From Pseudoflavonifractor gallinarum (GTDB lineage: Bacteria; Bacillota; Clostridia; Oscillospirales; Oscillospiraceae): a stretch of DNA of 64,000 nt. Position 1 is the stretch's first letter. Every line of letters starts with the position of its first letter. The position numbers were made by a program, and so were the translations under genes. The notes under the pieces were generated by a model that saw nothing but the letters and a program-made list of their open reading frames with translations, ran no database searches and was not told the origin of the DNA. Location: contig NZ_JADCKF010000004.1 of NCBI RefSeq assembly GCF_014982855.1, positions 62,001-126,000 of the forward strand, in the 5' to 3' direction. This document shows, in pieces, positions 23,000-31,904 of the stretch.

Positions 23000-23019
23000 G
23001 TAAGTCAGCCAAACTCAGT

Positions 23020-23493
23020 TTACATAGAAATGGAAAGATTGACGCTCTGAATTTCTTCCGGTGCAAGTAAGGCTTTGACTTCAATGATTTCTGGCTCGGG
23101 CCAGAACTTCAGGTCGCCTCGAAATCCCAGCTTGAGATTACTGAAATTCTCGGCGGCCTTTAACAATTCCGGCGGGGTGCCAGGGGGCATTTCCTGCATC
23201 CAGCGGACCCACTCGCCGTTCTGATATCGCGGCTTCAAACGAAGAATCACATAGTCCTCCGGCTGAAATTTAGGATATCTGCCAATACTTCCGCCCAGTT
23301 TCACATAGGGTTTTCCCTCGACCATAACGGTGGCCCGCATGAGCTCCAGTGTATCGTCCAGCGTTGAACAGAACCAACACTCCGCATCTCCCATGCGTTT
23401 GATCCTGCCATCTCGAAGAATGGAGGCAAGGTTATCCCGCCGGGTGTAATGGAACAGTTCCTCGGGCCTGTCAGTTATACGGACATATCCCAT
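23020..23493 (-). CDS. Small ADP-ribosyltransferase-like ICE protein (tentative)
   Basis: The product is 157 residues with ribosome site AGGAGG. The N-terminus ELFHYTRRDNLASILRDGRIKRMGDAECWFCSTLDD has the H-Y-T...N-L..I-L..G pattern seen at the start of ART-fold proteins such as DarT-like and RNA phosphotransferase-like families. The remainder is unlike any family I can name, and the catalytic Glu cannot be placed with confidence. It ends SVNLSISM, a form of the shared Met tail. It could be an effector or an anti-defence protein; this is inference. Confidence 0.6.
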   Translation of the reverse strand: MGYVRITDRPEELFHYTRRDNLASILRDGRIKRMGDAECWFCSTLDDTLELMRATVMVEGKPYVKLGGSIGRYPKFQPEDYVILRLKPRYQNGEWVRWMQEMPPGTPPELLKAAENFSNLKLGFRGDLKFWPEPEIIEVKALLAPEEIQSVNLSISM

Positions 23494-23506
23494 GCGGCAC
23501 CTCCTG

Positions 23507-25204
23507 TTATCGCATCGGCGCTATATGCCAGTCATCCCAGAGATTCCCGCTGATTGTGAGCGTGTCGCTGAGATTGACAGAGAGCATCCCCACCGGCGTC
23601 CAGCAGTCGATTACCCATGTGTTGACGGTATAGGCACCGTCCGGATACCAGATAGGTGTAAAATGAGTGCGCCGGTTGTAGGTACTATATTCGTTTGTCT
23701 GGAATTCCAAGCGAGAGGAGGATGAGCTGATTGAGACACGATCCAGCAGCCGCCAGAACGAGTCGTAGTTAAATTCCGGGAAGTAGCTGACCGCATTCTG
23801 AAGGGCAGTAGTTGCCGAGCGTTGGGAGCTGCTGACTCTGGCGGTGACCACTTCATTGATTCCGTAGCCGGATTTCATTGTGGTTCCGCTGGCAGTGGGG
23901 TTCATTGTATCGGGGGTAATAGTCATGGAGGCACTCAGACTGGCGCTGTAGCGGTCCAGGTCAAATTCCCACCATCCGTGGTCACACCAGTATCCGCTAT
24001 CCTTGCCAGTGCTGTGCCACACCCAGTACGCATACCACCACGGTCGCCATATGCTCCACTGGGCTGATGTCTTTTCTGCTCTGGATGGTACTGCAGACGG
24101 TGAAAAGGAATCATTGCGGTCATCCGCCACTGGGTTGGGTGGTGGATTTTCATCAAGGTCAACAATCTTGCATTGGATGGTGCCTTGTGCGGAGCCTGGA
24201 CCGGATACGCTTACTGTAATGGTTACATCCTGCGGCGTATCAGGCGTTGTCCACCGCACCCATGCCAATTGGGAATCTCCGTCCGGGTAATAGACATTGC
24301 TGACGGTATAAGTCGTTCCGAGAATGTTGAACCGAACGGTAACAGGATTATCGGGATCGCTCTGCCCACCACTGACTTCCACGGCTGTGATGACTTCGGT
24401 ATTGGTCCGATACTCATAATCGTAGGTGGTGATGGTCGGTTCTTCAGGCTGTTCTTCAAATCGAACAATGCCAAGCCCCAATGAAGATTTGATGGCCGAA
24501 TTGGTGGCATGCTGGGTTGTAGAGCCGGACCATGCGGGGTACCCCAGGTCTGCCGTTTCCAAAAACATCGAGAGTGGCAGGTTCTTGTGGGTCAGGCTGC
24601 CCATCCATGTTCGCAGGTGACCGCTGACGACTTCGTCATACATCGCTGCCTCAGTAGCCGTTGTTGCGATCATGACGCCTTCATATTTGTAGTAGGCAAT
24701 GGGTTCAAGGAGAATTTTATACTCACCGCCAATGAGCGTCTCGTAATCCATTCCTGTCTGTTCGGCAATCAACTTCACAGCATACTCGGAGCAAAAATAC
24801 CGTTTGATTGCTTCAATGTTATTGTTTCCATTGGTGCTGATGATTCTGGGAATTGGCTGAGCAGGGTTCTTGTAGGAATATCCACCTTGAACAGGTGACA
24901 AAGCTGCTCCACCGTTATACTGGATTTTGCTTACTTTTCCAAAATGATAAATACCTGCAGCTGGTTGCTTATTCGTTAGATCGAAAGGCGTGGTCACAAC
25001 CGCATGATCACTTGCTCGGACAACGGTAATCCGGACGCCTTCATTGCCGGGATTCCAACTGCCATGGCTCGTTGCATTGCCCATGCTCCCGCCGCCACCG
25101 TCTATATTGCCAGATCCACCGGTTCCACCTTCGGCAAATGCCGGGACACAAAGGGCAGTCAACATGATGGCAAACGACAGCAGGACACTGATAATTCGTT
25201 TCAT
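23507..25204 (-). CDS. Secreted surface protein next to Tad cluster
   Basis: The product is 565 residues from the ATG at 25204 (MKRIISVLLSF) behind GGAGGCAAA. A further upstream start (25234) lacks a site. A clear signal peptide ends VPAFAEGG. The mature protein has Gly-rich linkers, an N-terminal region with EAIKRYFCSEYAVKLIAEQTG, a beta-sandwich-like region (about 260-360, TITTYDYEY.., VTVRFNILGTTYTVSNVYYPDG) and a Trp-rich C-terminal region (WSIWRPWWYAYWVWHS). No cell-wall anchor motif is seen. It probably acts outside the cell with the Tad pilus or the mating channel. Confidence 0.78.
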   Translation of the reverse strand: MKRIISVLLSFAIMLTALCVPAFAEGGTGGSGNIDGGGGSMGNATSHGSWNPGNEGVRITVVRASDHAVVTTPFDLTNKQPAAGIYHFGKVSKIQYNGGAALSPVQGGYSYKNPAQPIPRIISTNGNNNIEAIKRYFCSEYAVKLIAEQTGMDYETLIGGEYKILLEPIAYYKYEGVMIATTATEAAMYDEVVSGHLRTWMGSLTHKNLPLSMFLETADLGYPAWSGSTTQHATNSAIKSSLGLGIVRFEEQPEEPTITTYDYEYRTNTEVITAVEVSGGQSDPDNPVTVRFNILGTTYTVSNVYYPDGDSQLAWVRWTTPDTPQDVTITVSVSGPGSAQGTIQCKIVDLDENPPPNPVADDRNDSFSPSAVPSRAEKTSAQWSIWRPWWYAYWVWHSTGKDSGYWCDHGWWEFDLDRYSASLSASMTITPDTMNPTASGTTMKSGYGINEVVTARVSSSQRSATTALQNAVSYFPEFNYDSFWRLLDRVSISSSSSRLEFQTNEYSTYNRRTHFTPIWYPDGAYTVNTWVIDCWTPVGMLSVNLSDTLTISGNLWDDWHIAPMR

Positions 25205-25252
25205 TTTGCCTCCTTTCAGGCAATAAAAAAGCACAGCCGAAGCTGTGCTTTT
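25205..25252 (-). terminator. Leader terminator before secreted protein gene
   Basis: AAAAGCACAGC (25227-25237) pairs with GCTGTGCTTTT (25242-25252) around the loop TTCG in the transcript, followed by TTTTTTATT. It stands between the DUF6550-like gene and the ribosome site of the next gene. The ribosome site itself lies in the loop of a 6-bp hairpin (TTGCCT/AGGCAA). Confidence 0.8.
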
Positions 25253-25269
25253 CTGCCATATTGATTGGA

Positions 25270-25827
25270 TCAGCCCATTGTGCCGACCTGTTTGTTGATA
25301 TCGCCATCGCTGTCGATTGTTCCGCCCTGGTTCCCACCGGCGTTGGGGACATTCTCGAAACCGGGCAACCCACCCCCAGTATTGGTGGACGGCTGCTGGG
25401 GCGGCTGGTAGTTGTCGTGGTCCTCAGGAGTAGGGGTTCCCTCGACCGGAGTGCCGTCAGGTTTTTGGCTGGCGTCGGTCAGTGTCTCCTCGTCAGGCTT
25501 CTCCGGCACCTCGGGATCTGCTTGGATGGTTTGTTCCGTTCCGCTTGAGATTGCACCGTTTCCAGCATTTGTGCCGGTGTCATTGGGCGAGGTCTGGGGA
25601 TTGATGGTGAGATCATCCTCACTGATGTCAGAAGAGGCATCAGGATCGGTAGTGGGATTGCTGCTGTCCGGATCAACCACCACCTCATCCTGTTGGGAGC
25701 TACTGGTGGGAGGTAAAGCGTCAGTAGCCTTTTCTTTCGTGAACTGCTGGGCAATCACGAACACCAGGATTGCACAGATCACAAGACCGCCAGTAATGGT
25801 CAGCCACTTTTTTGTACTGTCTTTCAT
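25270..25827 (-). CDS. Membrane-anchored low-complexity protein (DUF6550-like)
   Basis: The product is 185 residues. One membrane segment (about residues 9-27, WLTITGGLVICAILVFVIA) is followed by an extracellular region rich in Asp, Pro, Ser, Thr and Gly with no fold visible. DUF6550 comes to mind from memory for this size and composition in related ICEs. The C-terminus is KQVGTMG. It starts with ATG behind AAAGGAGG and is read as the first gene after a 190-base gap downstream of the Tad module. It is probably a spacer or anchor at the cell surface. Confidence 0.72.
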   Translation of the reverse strand: MKDSTKKWLTITGGLVICAILVFVIAQQFTKEKATDALPPTSSSQQDEVVVDPDSSNPTTDPDASSDISEDDLTINPQTSPNDTGTNAGNGAISSGTEQTIQADPEVPEKPDEETLTDASQKPDGTPVEGTPTPEDHDNYQPPQQPSTNTGGGLPGFENVPNAGGNQGGTIDSDGDINKQVGTMG

Positions 25828-25916
25828 GGGTATCCTCCTTTTCTGTGAGTCGGCTCTCAGGCCGATTATTTCATTCGGCTAACTTGGTATAGCGGCTGAT
25901 TGATACACTTGGTATC

Positions 25917-25945
25917 ATTTTCCTACACCGTATACCTCTTGTCAA
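25917..25945 (-). promoter_or_regulatory. Possible promoter before DUF6550-like gene
   Basis: TTGACA (complement of 25940-25945) is followed after 17 bases by GAAAAT (complement of 25917-25922). The -35 is perfect and the -10 is poor. It lies in the 190-base gap between the Tad genes and the membrane-anchored protein. Confidence 0.35.
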
Positions 25946-26020
25946 CTCGAACCCTACCACAAAAGAGTGCGGAAGTCTATAATTGCATCGGTTACAAAAG
26001 AGAGATTTTTAACCGCCTGG

Positions 26021-26566
26021 TCAAAAACGGGGTGTGTACCCGGCGCTTACTTTTACGGTCATCCGCATGGGCGGTAAAAGCCTGCCACCAAAGGAAACTG
26101 GCACCTCCAGCTCGATTTCACAGTCAGCAATCAGCCGGTTGCCAGCACTGTCGGCCGATGCGAAGGATGCGTTCTGAAGGTCGACACTTAGGTCCCACAC
26201 GCGAAACTCCATTTTGCCATCCTCTGTATATTGCACATGGTAGCCGCTCTGATTAGTCAGGTTCAAAAGGGCGTCCAGTCGGCCATAGATGTCGCCGTAG
26301 TCCAGTGATTCTTCAAAGTCTCCGGCCATAGGCTGATAAGCACCAGAGTAGCCCTCACGCACCCCATGGTACACATCGTCATAGTTGTCGTTGACGGTAG
26401 AAATGACCGCCTCCTGAACAGCATCCCGGACCCCCTGCGCCACGATGAGGAGACGGAGGTATTCACTGACACCGCACAGAAGGATCACAAGGGAAAGCGT
26501 GACGGCGATAATCAACGGAAAGGAAATGCCCCGGCGGTCCCTGATTGCTTGTTTGAATCGACTCAT
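26021..26566 (-). CDS. TadE/TadG-like pseudopilin
   Basis: The product is 181 residues. The ATG at 26566 overlaps the stop of the upstream gene (ATGA). The short basic leader MSRFKQAIRDRRG is followed by a hydrophobic segment (ISFPLIIAVTLSLVILLCGVSEYLRLL), then a periplasm-type domain with GVRDAVQEAVISTVNDN. This is the architecture of TadE/TadG minor pilins. The residue at +5 after the glycine is not acidic, unlike the other two pilin-like proteins here. It is the last gene of the Tad module. Confidence 0.8.
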   Translation of the reverse strand: MSRFKQAIRDRRGISFPLIIAVTLSLVILLCGVSEYLRLLIVAQGVRDAVQEAVISTVNDNYDDVYHGVREGYSGAYQPMAGDFEESLDYGDIYGRLDALLNLTNQSGYHVQYTEDGKMEFRVWDLSVDLQNASFASADSAGNRLIADCEIELEVPVSFGGRLLPPMRMTVKVSAGYTPRF

Positions 26567-26961
26567 TTCCAATACACCTCACTTTTTCCCGTCGCCTCGG
26601 AGCGGAGGGTGATTGGAAAGCTGCCAAATCCGGCAAAGAGGCCCAGGTTGGTTTCATAGGTCAGGACGACAGTAATCTCTTGGTTGAGCTGGATGCGGCC
26701 CGTGCTGCTCCAGCTGATATCTGGGTCCAGACCTGTCTGCTCCCGCAGTGACTGAGCCCGGCGGGTGGTTTCAGTTCCTATGCGGCCATACAGCTCTGCC
26801 TCACGCACAAGCTCTGTAGCAAAGGTGTCCAGCTGCTGTTTGGCGATGTAGACAGGCATGATTTTAACAGCCAGCGCAATGACCAGCATGGCGCATATCA
26901 CCAGGACGCAGACATCAATGTAGCCTTCGCCGCGGCGGGAGCGCAAGACTCGTTTCAGCAC
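26563..26961 (-). CDS. DUF4320 pseudopilin
   Basis: The product is 132 residues. The N-terminus MLKRVLRSRRGEGYIDVCVLVICAMLVIALAVKI is a class III prepilin-like signal: a basic leader, Gly at 11, acidic Asp at +5 (residue 16) and a long hydrophobic stretch. The following KQQLDTFATELVREAELYG is the feature I recall for DUF4320. It would be processed by the A24 peptidase of this cluster and act as a minor pilin. It overlaps the genes on both sides. Confidence 0.83.
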   Translation of the reverse strand: MLKRVLRSRRGEGYIDVCVLVICAMLVIALAVKIMPVYIAKQQLDTFATELVREAELYGRIGTETTRRAQSLREQTGLDPDISWSSTGRIQLNQEITVVLTYETNLGLFAGFGSFPITLRSEATGKSEVYWK

Positions 26962-27551
26962 ATGTTCACCTCCATTTCCGGGGGACTCTGCGTCTGCTCA
27001 GGGGATTCCGTCAGGAGATACCACACACCATTCTGCCGGTTTGCCGACTTGACCGTCTGTGTGAGGATCTCGTCGGCAGAAACCTCCATAGAAACACCCG
27101 CCACACCGGGGTGCGACTTTATGCCGTGTCCGTTGAGCAGGCTTTCCGCCTGCGCCTCCGTCAGAGAAACATAACCGCAGGGTGTCATCAGTGAAAACAC
27201 TCCGCCCTTGTGTTCCATCAGGAAATCTCGGACAGTCGCGGGGGCTTGGCCTTCGCCAAAATCCTGTTGAAGCGTCCATACGCAGTGCTGAAGTTCCTCT
27301 TTGTGAGAGTTGTCCGCACCGTTTTCCGAGATCCAGCGGTCGGTGACATACCCCAGAGGATCGTCCAGATCAAGCAGGAATTTTGCGTCCTGCGTAGTAA
27401 TAGCATCGTCGAGATTGTCACGAATCAGTCTCGCAGCGGCAATGGTTTCGGCGGCATCCACCAGCTGCGCCGGATCAGATGACATCCACTGTTTGACCCG
27501 CCGCTCATAATCTGCACTGATTTTTTTCTTCAGTTCATTTTTATAGTTCAT
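26955..27551 (-). CDS. DUF3848-like hypothetical protein
   Basis: The product is 198 residues. The N-terminal half (ELKKKISADYERRVKQWMSSDPAQLVDAAETIAAARLIRDNLDD) resembles DUF3848 from memory, a helical domain common in gut ICEs. The C-terminal half is acidic and ends PPEMEVNMC. It is soluble, without signal peptide, although it lies inside the Tad module between TadC and a pseudopilin. Overlap with the downstream gene suggests coupled translation. The function is unknown. Confidence 0.68.
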   Translation of the reverse strand: MNYKNELKKKISADYERRVKQWMSSDPAQLVDAAETIAAARLIRDNLDDAITTQDAKFLLDLDDPLGYVTDRWISENGADNSHKEELQHCVWTLQQDFGEGQAPATVRDFLMEHKGGVFSLMTPCGYVSLTEAQAESLLNGHGIKSHPGVAGVSMEVSADEILTQTVKSANRQNGVWYLLTESPEQTQSPPEMEVNMC

Positions 27552-27567
27552 GAAATGGCCCCCTTTC

Positions 27568-28440
27568 TTAGAACATTCCGCTAAGGGAGTTCAGAATCTG
27601 GAAGATAATGATGGCCAGATAGGTCACCAGGAAGCACATGAGCAGGATGAAGGAGAAAACCCGAATCTTGGGCGGGATCTTCATCGCCTTCGCCTTTAGC
27701 CGCTGGAGTTCCAGTTGTTTCATGTCATGGGCGAGCATTTGGAAGTAGTGGACGCCATCGTCTCCTCGCAGCACACCAATGAGTCCTCTAACCACATCGG
27801 AGAGTAGCGGCGAATTGAAGCGGGCCTCAAAGCGGGTCAGTGCTGCCTCGTAGGAACCAGAGCGCATATCTGCGGTGAGAATGTCAAGCTCGGCAGCGAA
27901 AGTGGCTCCTGCGTTCTGCTTGTAGTGTTCCACCATGCTCAGCACATCACGGCTGTTGGCCAGCTCTTGTGTAATCGTGGCCACAAATCGCGGCAGTTCA
28001 GACTCAATCTCATCCCGCTTGCCAGACAGTTTTTCATCTGCCCGGCGAATCTCCTTGAAATAGACCATTACCGCCAAAAGGATCACGACCAAGGCCAACA
28101 GCGGGAACAGAAATAAGCAAGGGATCACGCCCAGCATCACCGCTGCGGCTTTCACAATGGCAAAAGCGGTATATTCCTCCGGTGTCATGCCAAGTCCAGC
28201 GGCATTCAGCGTGTTTTTCAGACGGCTGTACTTGTACTCATCCATGTGGATATGAGGGGCCAGTTTGACAGCCCAGCCCATGAGCAGTACATCCGTGGTG
28301 CGTGCCTGCTTTTTTTCCTGGCGGCCGGCAGAAAGCAGCGCCTTTTGTGTAGCAAGACGAGGCAGCTTGAACAAATCTGCCGCGATAAAAAAGAGACCAA
28401 GCGCCAGAGAGGCACCGCACAAAATCAATAAAAACTCCAT
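27568..28440 (-). CDS. tadC: TadC-like inner-membrane platform protein
   Basis: The product is 290 residues. One N-terminal membrane segment, a basic cytoplasmic loop, two central helices (AVMLGVIPCLFLFPLLALVVILLAVMVYF) and a C-terminal helix (SFILLMCFLVTYLAIIIFQIL) frame the T2SSF domain with ELPRFVATITQELANSRDVLSMVEHY. It is paired with a TadB-like gene four bases upstream, as in Tad loci. It serves as the membrane platform for the TadA ATPase. Confidence 0.85.
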   Translation of the reverse strand: MEFLLILCGASLALGLFFIAADLFKLPRLATQKALLSAGRQEKKQARTTDVLLMGWAVKLAPHIHMDEYKYSRLKNTLNAAGLGMTPEEYTAFAIVKAAAVMLGVIPCLFLFPLLALVVILLAVMVYFKEIRRADEKLSGKRDEIESELPRFVATITQELANSRDVLSMVEHYKQNAGATFAAELDILTADMRSGSYEAALTRFEARFNSPLLSDVVRGLIGVLRGDDGVHYFQMLAHDMKQLELQRLKAKAMKIPPKIRVFSFILLMCFLVTYLAIIIFQILNSLSGMF

Positions 28441-28444
28441 AGCG

Positions 28445-29374
28445 TCACCTCTTATATTCGATGGGCTGAGTCAATTTGATGACTGCGGCTGTACTGACAA
28501 ACAACACAGCCGCACAAACAGCCAAGATGATCTGTCCCATCGGCGTGTGCATCAGGATATCGTACCATTCCTGATTGAGAAAATAGAGCAGTGGGATATT
28601 GCCGAGAACGAGGATCTGCATAACAATGAACTCCTTGCGGGGTTCAAAAACCATGTTTTCCAGATCGCCATTGACGATCCGCATATCGCTCAGCTTGGCG
28701 ACAATAGGCGTCAGAGTAGTCTTCATACCACGATCATAGCGGCATGTCAAAAGTGCGGCCACCCATTCCCGGAAGACTGCATTGTCGATCTTGGTGCTGA
28801 GATCCCGCAGGGCGGCATCTACATCCGGATCGACCAGCTTAATTCTGGTCAGAAACTCGGCAAAGGCGTTTTTGACCGGTGGATTGAGGTATTCCAGATT
28901 CTCCTCGACTGCGGTCTGGATGTCCTCATTACGGAGATAGGATGTGGTAATGATGGAAAGTGCTGTTTCCAGTTCTGCGGAGATTGCCTTTTTGAAGTAG
29001 GCCGCAGTTAGCTTGATATACCAAAATGGGATGAACATCATTCCTGCGGCCAGGACAGGAACGAGGAAGAAGTTGCCGAGGAGAAAAGCGAAAGATGCGC
29101 CCACCAGAAAGAGCAGAAGAGACATAGCGCAGATTGCCGGAAACTTTGCCTCTCGCCCTGTCATGCGAAGAATATTTTGGCTCTCCTCGATCTCCCGGCG
29201 CAAAACAAATTTTTTCTTGCGCTGCGTGGACTCGTTGATCTCGTCCCGGAGGCTCTTGGGCTTGCTGGTAATCTGCCGGAATACCCCCTCGGTAAAATCC
29301 GAGGGGGTGATGCCCAGAAGCACGAAAAAGCCAACTACCATGCCAATGCAGGCCATAAGCTGTATGGTCGTCAC
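28445..29374 (-). CDS. tadB: TadB-like inner-membrane platform protein
   Basis: The product is 309 residues, GTG start behind AGGAGGTG. An N-terminal hydrophobic segment, two further segments near 85-130 and a C-terminal one (ILAVCAAVLFVSTAAVIKL) flank a T2SSF domain with ELETALSIITTSYLRNEDIQTAVEENL. Length and order (after TadA, before TadC) are those of TadB. Confidence 0.85.
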   Translation of the reverse strand: MTTIQLMACIGMVVGFFVLLGITPSDFTEGVFRQITSKPKSLRDEINESTQRKKKFVLRREIEESQNILRMTGREAKFPAICAMSLLLFLVGASFAFLLGNFFLVPVLAAGMMFIPFWYIKLTAAYFKKAISAELETALSIITTSYLRNEDIQTAVEENLEYLNPPVKNAFAEFLTRIKLVDPDVDAALRDLSTKIDNAVFREWVAALLTCRYDRGMKTTLTPIVAKLSDMRIVNGDLENMVFEPRKEFIVMQILVLGNIPLLYFLNQEWYDILMHTPMGQIILAVCAAVLFVSTAAVIKLTQPIEYKR

Positions 29375-29388
29375 ACGGGTTCACCTCC

Positions 29389-31089
29389 TTATTTTTGATG
29401 GAATCCCGCCAGGAGCCTGTCCAGCTCCTGTTGCGGCATTCCGTTGTCGATGAAGTGTTTTTGAAGATTGGCGGAGATCGGATGGACTGGCTCATGGTGC
29501 CCATCGATATAATACTTGCCGTCCTCCAGCCGGTTGTCCTCAATCGCAAAATGATAGAGGGTATTATACTGGCGTGAGCCATCCGGCTGGATCACACATT
29601 CCATGATCTCCATGATCTTACGGCTCTTGTCCTCCAGTTGCTTGGCAAAGGCCACCACAGGAAACGCCTCGGTAACCAGATCCATGAGGGTATCATCGGA
29701 CATCTCATGCTTGCGCTTACACAGCGTGACCATGCGCCGCCAAGTGGCCTGAGAGGAGTTGGAGTGAATGGTGGTCAACACACCGTGGCCAGTACGAGCA
29801 GCTTCTTGCGCCGCATACGCCTCGGCGGATCGCATCTCGCCCACGCAGATGATATCGGGGTGGTAACGCAGCGCCATATCCAGCAGCATGTCCTGATCGA
29901 TGTTCTGTTTGGCGTTCTCGGACTCACGGGTGATGGTGTGGATGACGCTGTTACAGACCTTGCCGTCCTTCTCACGAACCAGATCCAGCTCACGGGAACC
30001 ATTCTCAATGGTGAACACACGCTTGTTGTCGGGGATCGTGGTCAGCAGCCATCCAGCCACTGTGGTCTTGCCGCTGCCGGTGGCTCCGGCCACACAAACG
30101 GAAACACCGTACCGCAGGCAGGCGGACAGGAAGTCCAGCATGTCCCCAGTAGCGGTGCCGCCACGGACAAAGTCATCCTTTTGCATGTTCTGCGGGTTGA
30201 CAATACGGATGGAGGCGGTGACGCCCACATCCTCATCGACCAGAGGAGTCTTGAGAACAGCGATTCGAATGTTCTTGCTGAGGTGGCCCAGGACGGCGGG
30301 GCTGGCGTTATCCAACACCATACCAGAAACATGAAGCATACGGCGGATCACATTGATGGCGTGGCCGGGGCTGTCAAAGTGCTCATCCAGCTTGACCATT
30401 TGGCCGTTGGAGTACAGCACTTCAATGTCCCGCCAGGAGTTGATGTTGATCTCCTCAATGCCGGTTCCGAAGATATACTTGGTAAGGAGGCCAAATTCCG
30501 CCATTTCCGTGTAGAGGGCATCCACCAGTCCATCGGCGGAATATCCCTTGACCGCAATACGCTGGTCCTGCACATACTTGGTGATATACCGCTTGATCTG
30601 ACTTTTGGCATCCTCGTCCCCACCATCGGTGATCAGGGAGGAATATTTGCCGGAGATATACTCCTGCACTTCCTTGAGAACACTGTTGAAGTCCCGGCTG
30701 TCGCCCTCCGGTGCAAAGAAAAGTGCATGTGTACGGTTGGCCACCACAGTAGTGCTGGCCAGTATTCTGCGTGGAGAATCATCGGGATACCGCACATCTG
30801 AGTCCGGTGAGTTGTCGGCTATACCGGCGGGTGTATCCTGCGGTATAGGCTCGACAGGAATCGTTTCTTCTGTTTTTTCCGCAGTGGCCTCTGCTTGGCA
30901 GGCGGACGGGTCATCACTGGGAGAAGGAACAGTATCACCAGTGCCGTTGACGACAGGCCAGTCCGGGCCGAAGTACAGCGGAATGTCCTTCTTTTCACCG
31001 TCACGGTCTACGGTGATGTGCTTGACTTGCTTCTCCTCCTGGGCAGGCTGGGAGCCAAAGAGGGACAGGTTACGCTTTTCTCCTAACAC
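29389..31089 (-). CDS. tadA: TadA/CpaF secretion ATPase
   Basis: The product is 566 residues, GTG start at 31089 overlapping the stop of TadZ. A long Pro/Glu-rich N-terminal extension (about 1-130) precedes the CpaF domain: GIEEININSWRDIEVLY, then Walker A GATGSGKT near residue 333, then ENGSRELDLVREKDG, CVGEMRSAEAYAAQEAARTGHG and TTIHSNS (Walker B and His box). It powers assembly of the Tad pilus. CpaF proteins are usually nearer 450 residues, so the N-terminal extension is notable. Confidence 0.92.
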   Translation of the reverse strand: MLGEKRNLSLFGSQPAQEEKQVKHITVDRDGEKKDIPLYFGPDWPVVNGTGDTVPSPSDDPSACQAEATAEKTEETIPVEPIPQDTPAGIADNSPDSDVRYPDDSPRRILASTTVVANRTHALFFAPEGDSRDFNSVLKEVQEYISGKYSSLITDGGDEDAKSQIKRYITKYVQDQRIAVKGYSADGLVDALYTEMAEFGLLTKYIFGTGIEEININSWRDIEVLYSNGQMVKLDEHFDSPGHAINVIRRMLHVSGMVLDNASPAVLGHLSKNIRIAVLKTPLVDEDVGVTASIRIVNPQNMQKDDFVRGGTATGDMLDFLSACLRYGVSVCVAGATGSGKTTVAGWLLTTIPDNKRVFTIENGSRELDLVREKDGKVCNSVIHTITRESENAKQNIDQDMLLDMALRYHPDIICVGEMRSAEAYAAQEAARTGHGVLTTIHSNSSQATWRRMVTLCKRKHEMSDDTLMDLVTEAFPVVAFAKQLEDKSRKIMEIMECVIQPDGSRQYNTLYHFAIEDNRLEDGKYYIDGHHEPVHPISANLQKHFIDNGMPQQELDRLLAGFHQK

Positions 31090-31904
31090 CCAAACACCTC
31101 CTTGGAAATCTTCTCAATTTCCTTGCGGAAGACCCGGCTATCCTTCATGGAAAGTTCGCCCAGCAGATCACCAGCCAGATACAGGGACTCCACCTCAGCG
31201 GAGTACGGCAGTGTAAATGCCACCGTCCCCAGCGCCTTTGCCATGTGGTCACCAGCCTGCTGGGGTTTGACATTGCTGGCGGTTTTATACTGTTTGTCCA
31301 AGTCCCAGCCAGCATCCTTCAGAAGTGGGAGCTGGCTGGACAGATAACTGATAGATTTCAGGTCTGCATTTGCGAGACGAAGGACAGCGTCAGATTCCAT
31401 CAGCGCAACGGCAGACAGTATATCGTTGGCAATATAGCTTCCACAATCGATCACCACATAAGGTGCGATGTTCCGCAGGCCATCGATCAACTCACGGGCC
31501 TGCACATCGCTATAGGGTGGGTAGGTGTATTCCGACTCACCCTTGACCAGCCCCAATATGGAGAGATAGTCCAACCGTTTATGGGTGGTAAGGTTATTCT
31601 TGATTAAACTGTCAGACACATGGGCGGCAGCCAAGACGCTCCCCAGAGATCCTTTGTTTTCGAGATCCCTGGGTGGGCAGATGCAGGGCAGCATGGGGGC
31701 GGACATATCGCAGAGGAGAAGAATCGTGTTTTTACGCTTGCCGGCAAGGTGCTTTGCAATCCGTGCGGCGACTGTGGTCTTGCCACTGCCGGGGCTGCCC
31801 CAGACTGCCAGCACGCCCCCCTGGTCCTCCTGCTCATATTCCTCGTAGGCATCTTCATTGCCCGCCGAACGGGAGAAGATGCTCCCTTTCTTGAAGTTCA
31901 GCAT
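31083..31904 (-). CDS. TadZ/CpaE-like ParA-fold ATPase
   Basis: The product is 273 residues. P-loop GSPGSGKT at residues 36-43, followed by LLLCDMSAPMLPC, and later VVIDCGSYIANDIL, put it in the SIMIBI/MinD-ParA class. In Tad loci such proteins (TadZ/CpaE) place the pilus machine in the cell. It overlaps the CpaB and TadA genes by one and seven bases. The N-terminal receiver-like domain of CpaE is missing. Confidence 0.82.
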   Translation of the reverse strand: MLNFKKGSIFSRSAGNEDAYEEYEQEDQGGVLAVWGSPGSGKTTVAARIAKHLAGKRKNTILLLCDMSAPMLPCICPPRDLENKGSLGSVLAAAHVSDSLIKNNLTTHKRLDYLSILGLVKGESEYTYPPYSDVQARELIDGLRNIAPYVVIDCGSYIANDILSAVALMESDAVLRLANADLKSISYLSSQLPLLKDAGWDLDKQYKTASNVKPQQAGDHMAKALGTVAFTLPYSAEVESLYLAGDLLGELSMKDSRVFRKEIEKISKEVFGC

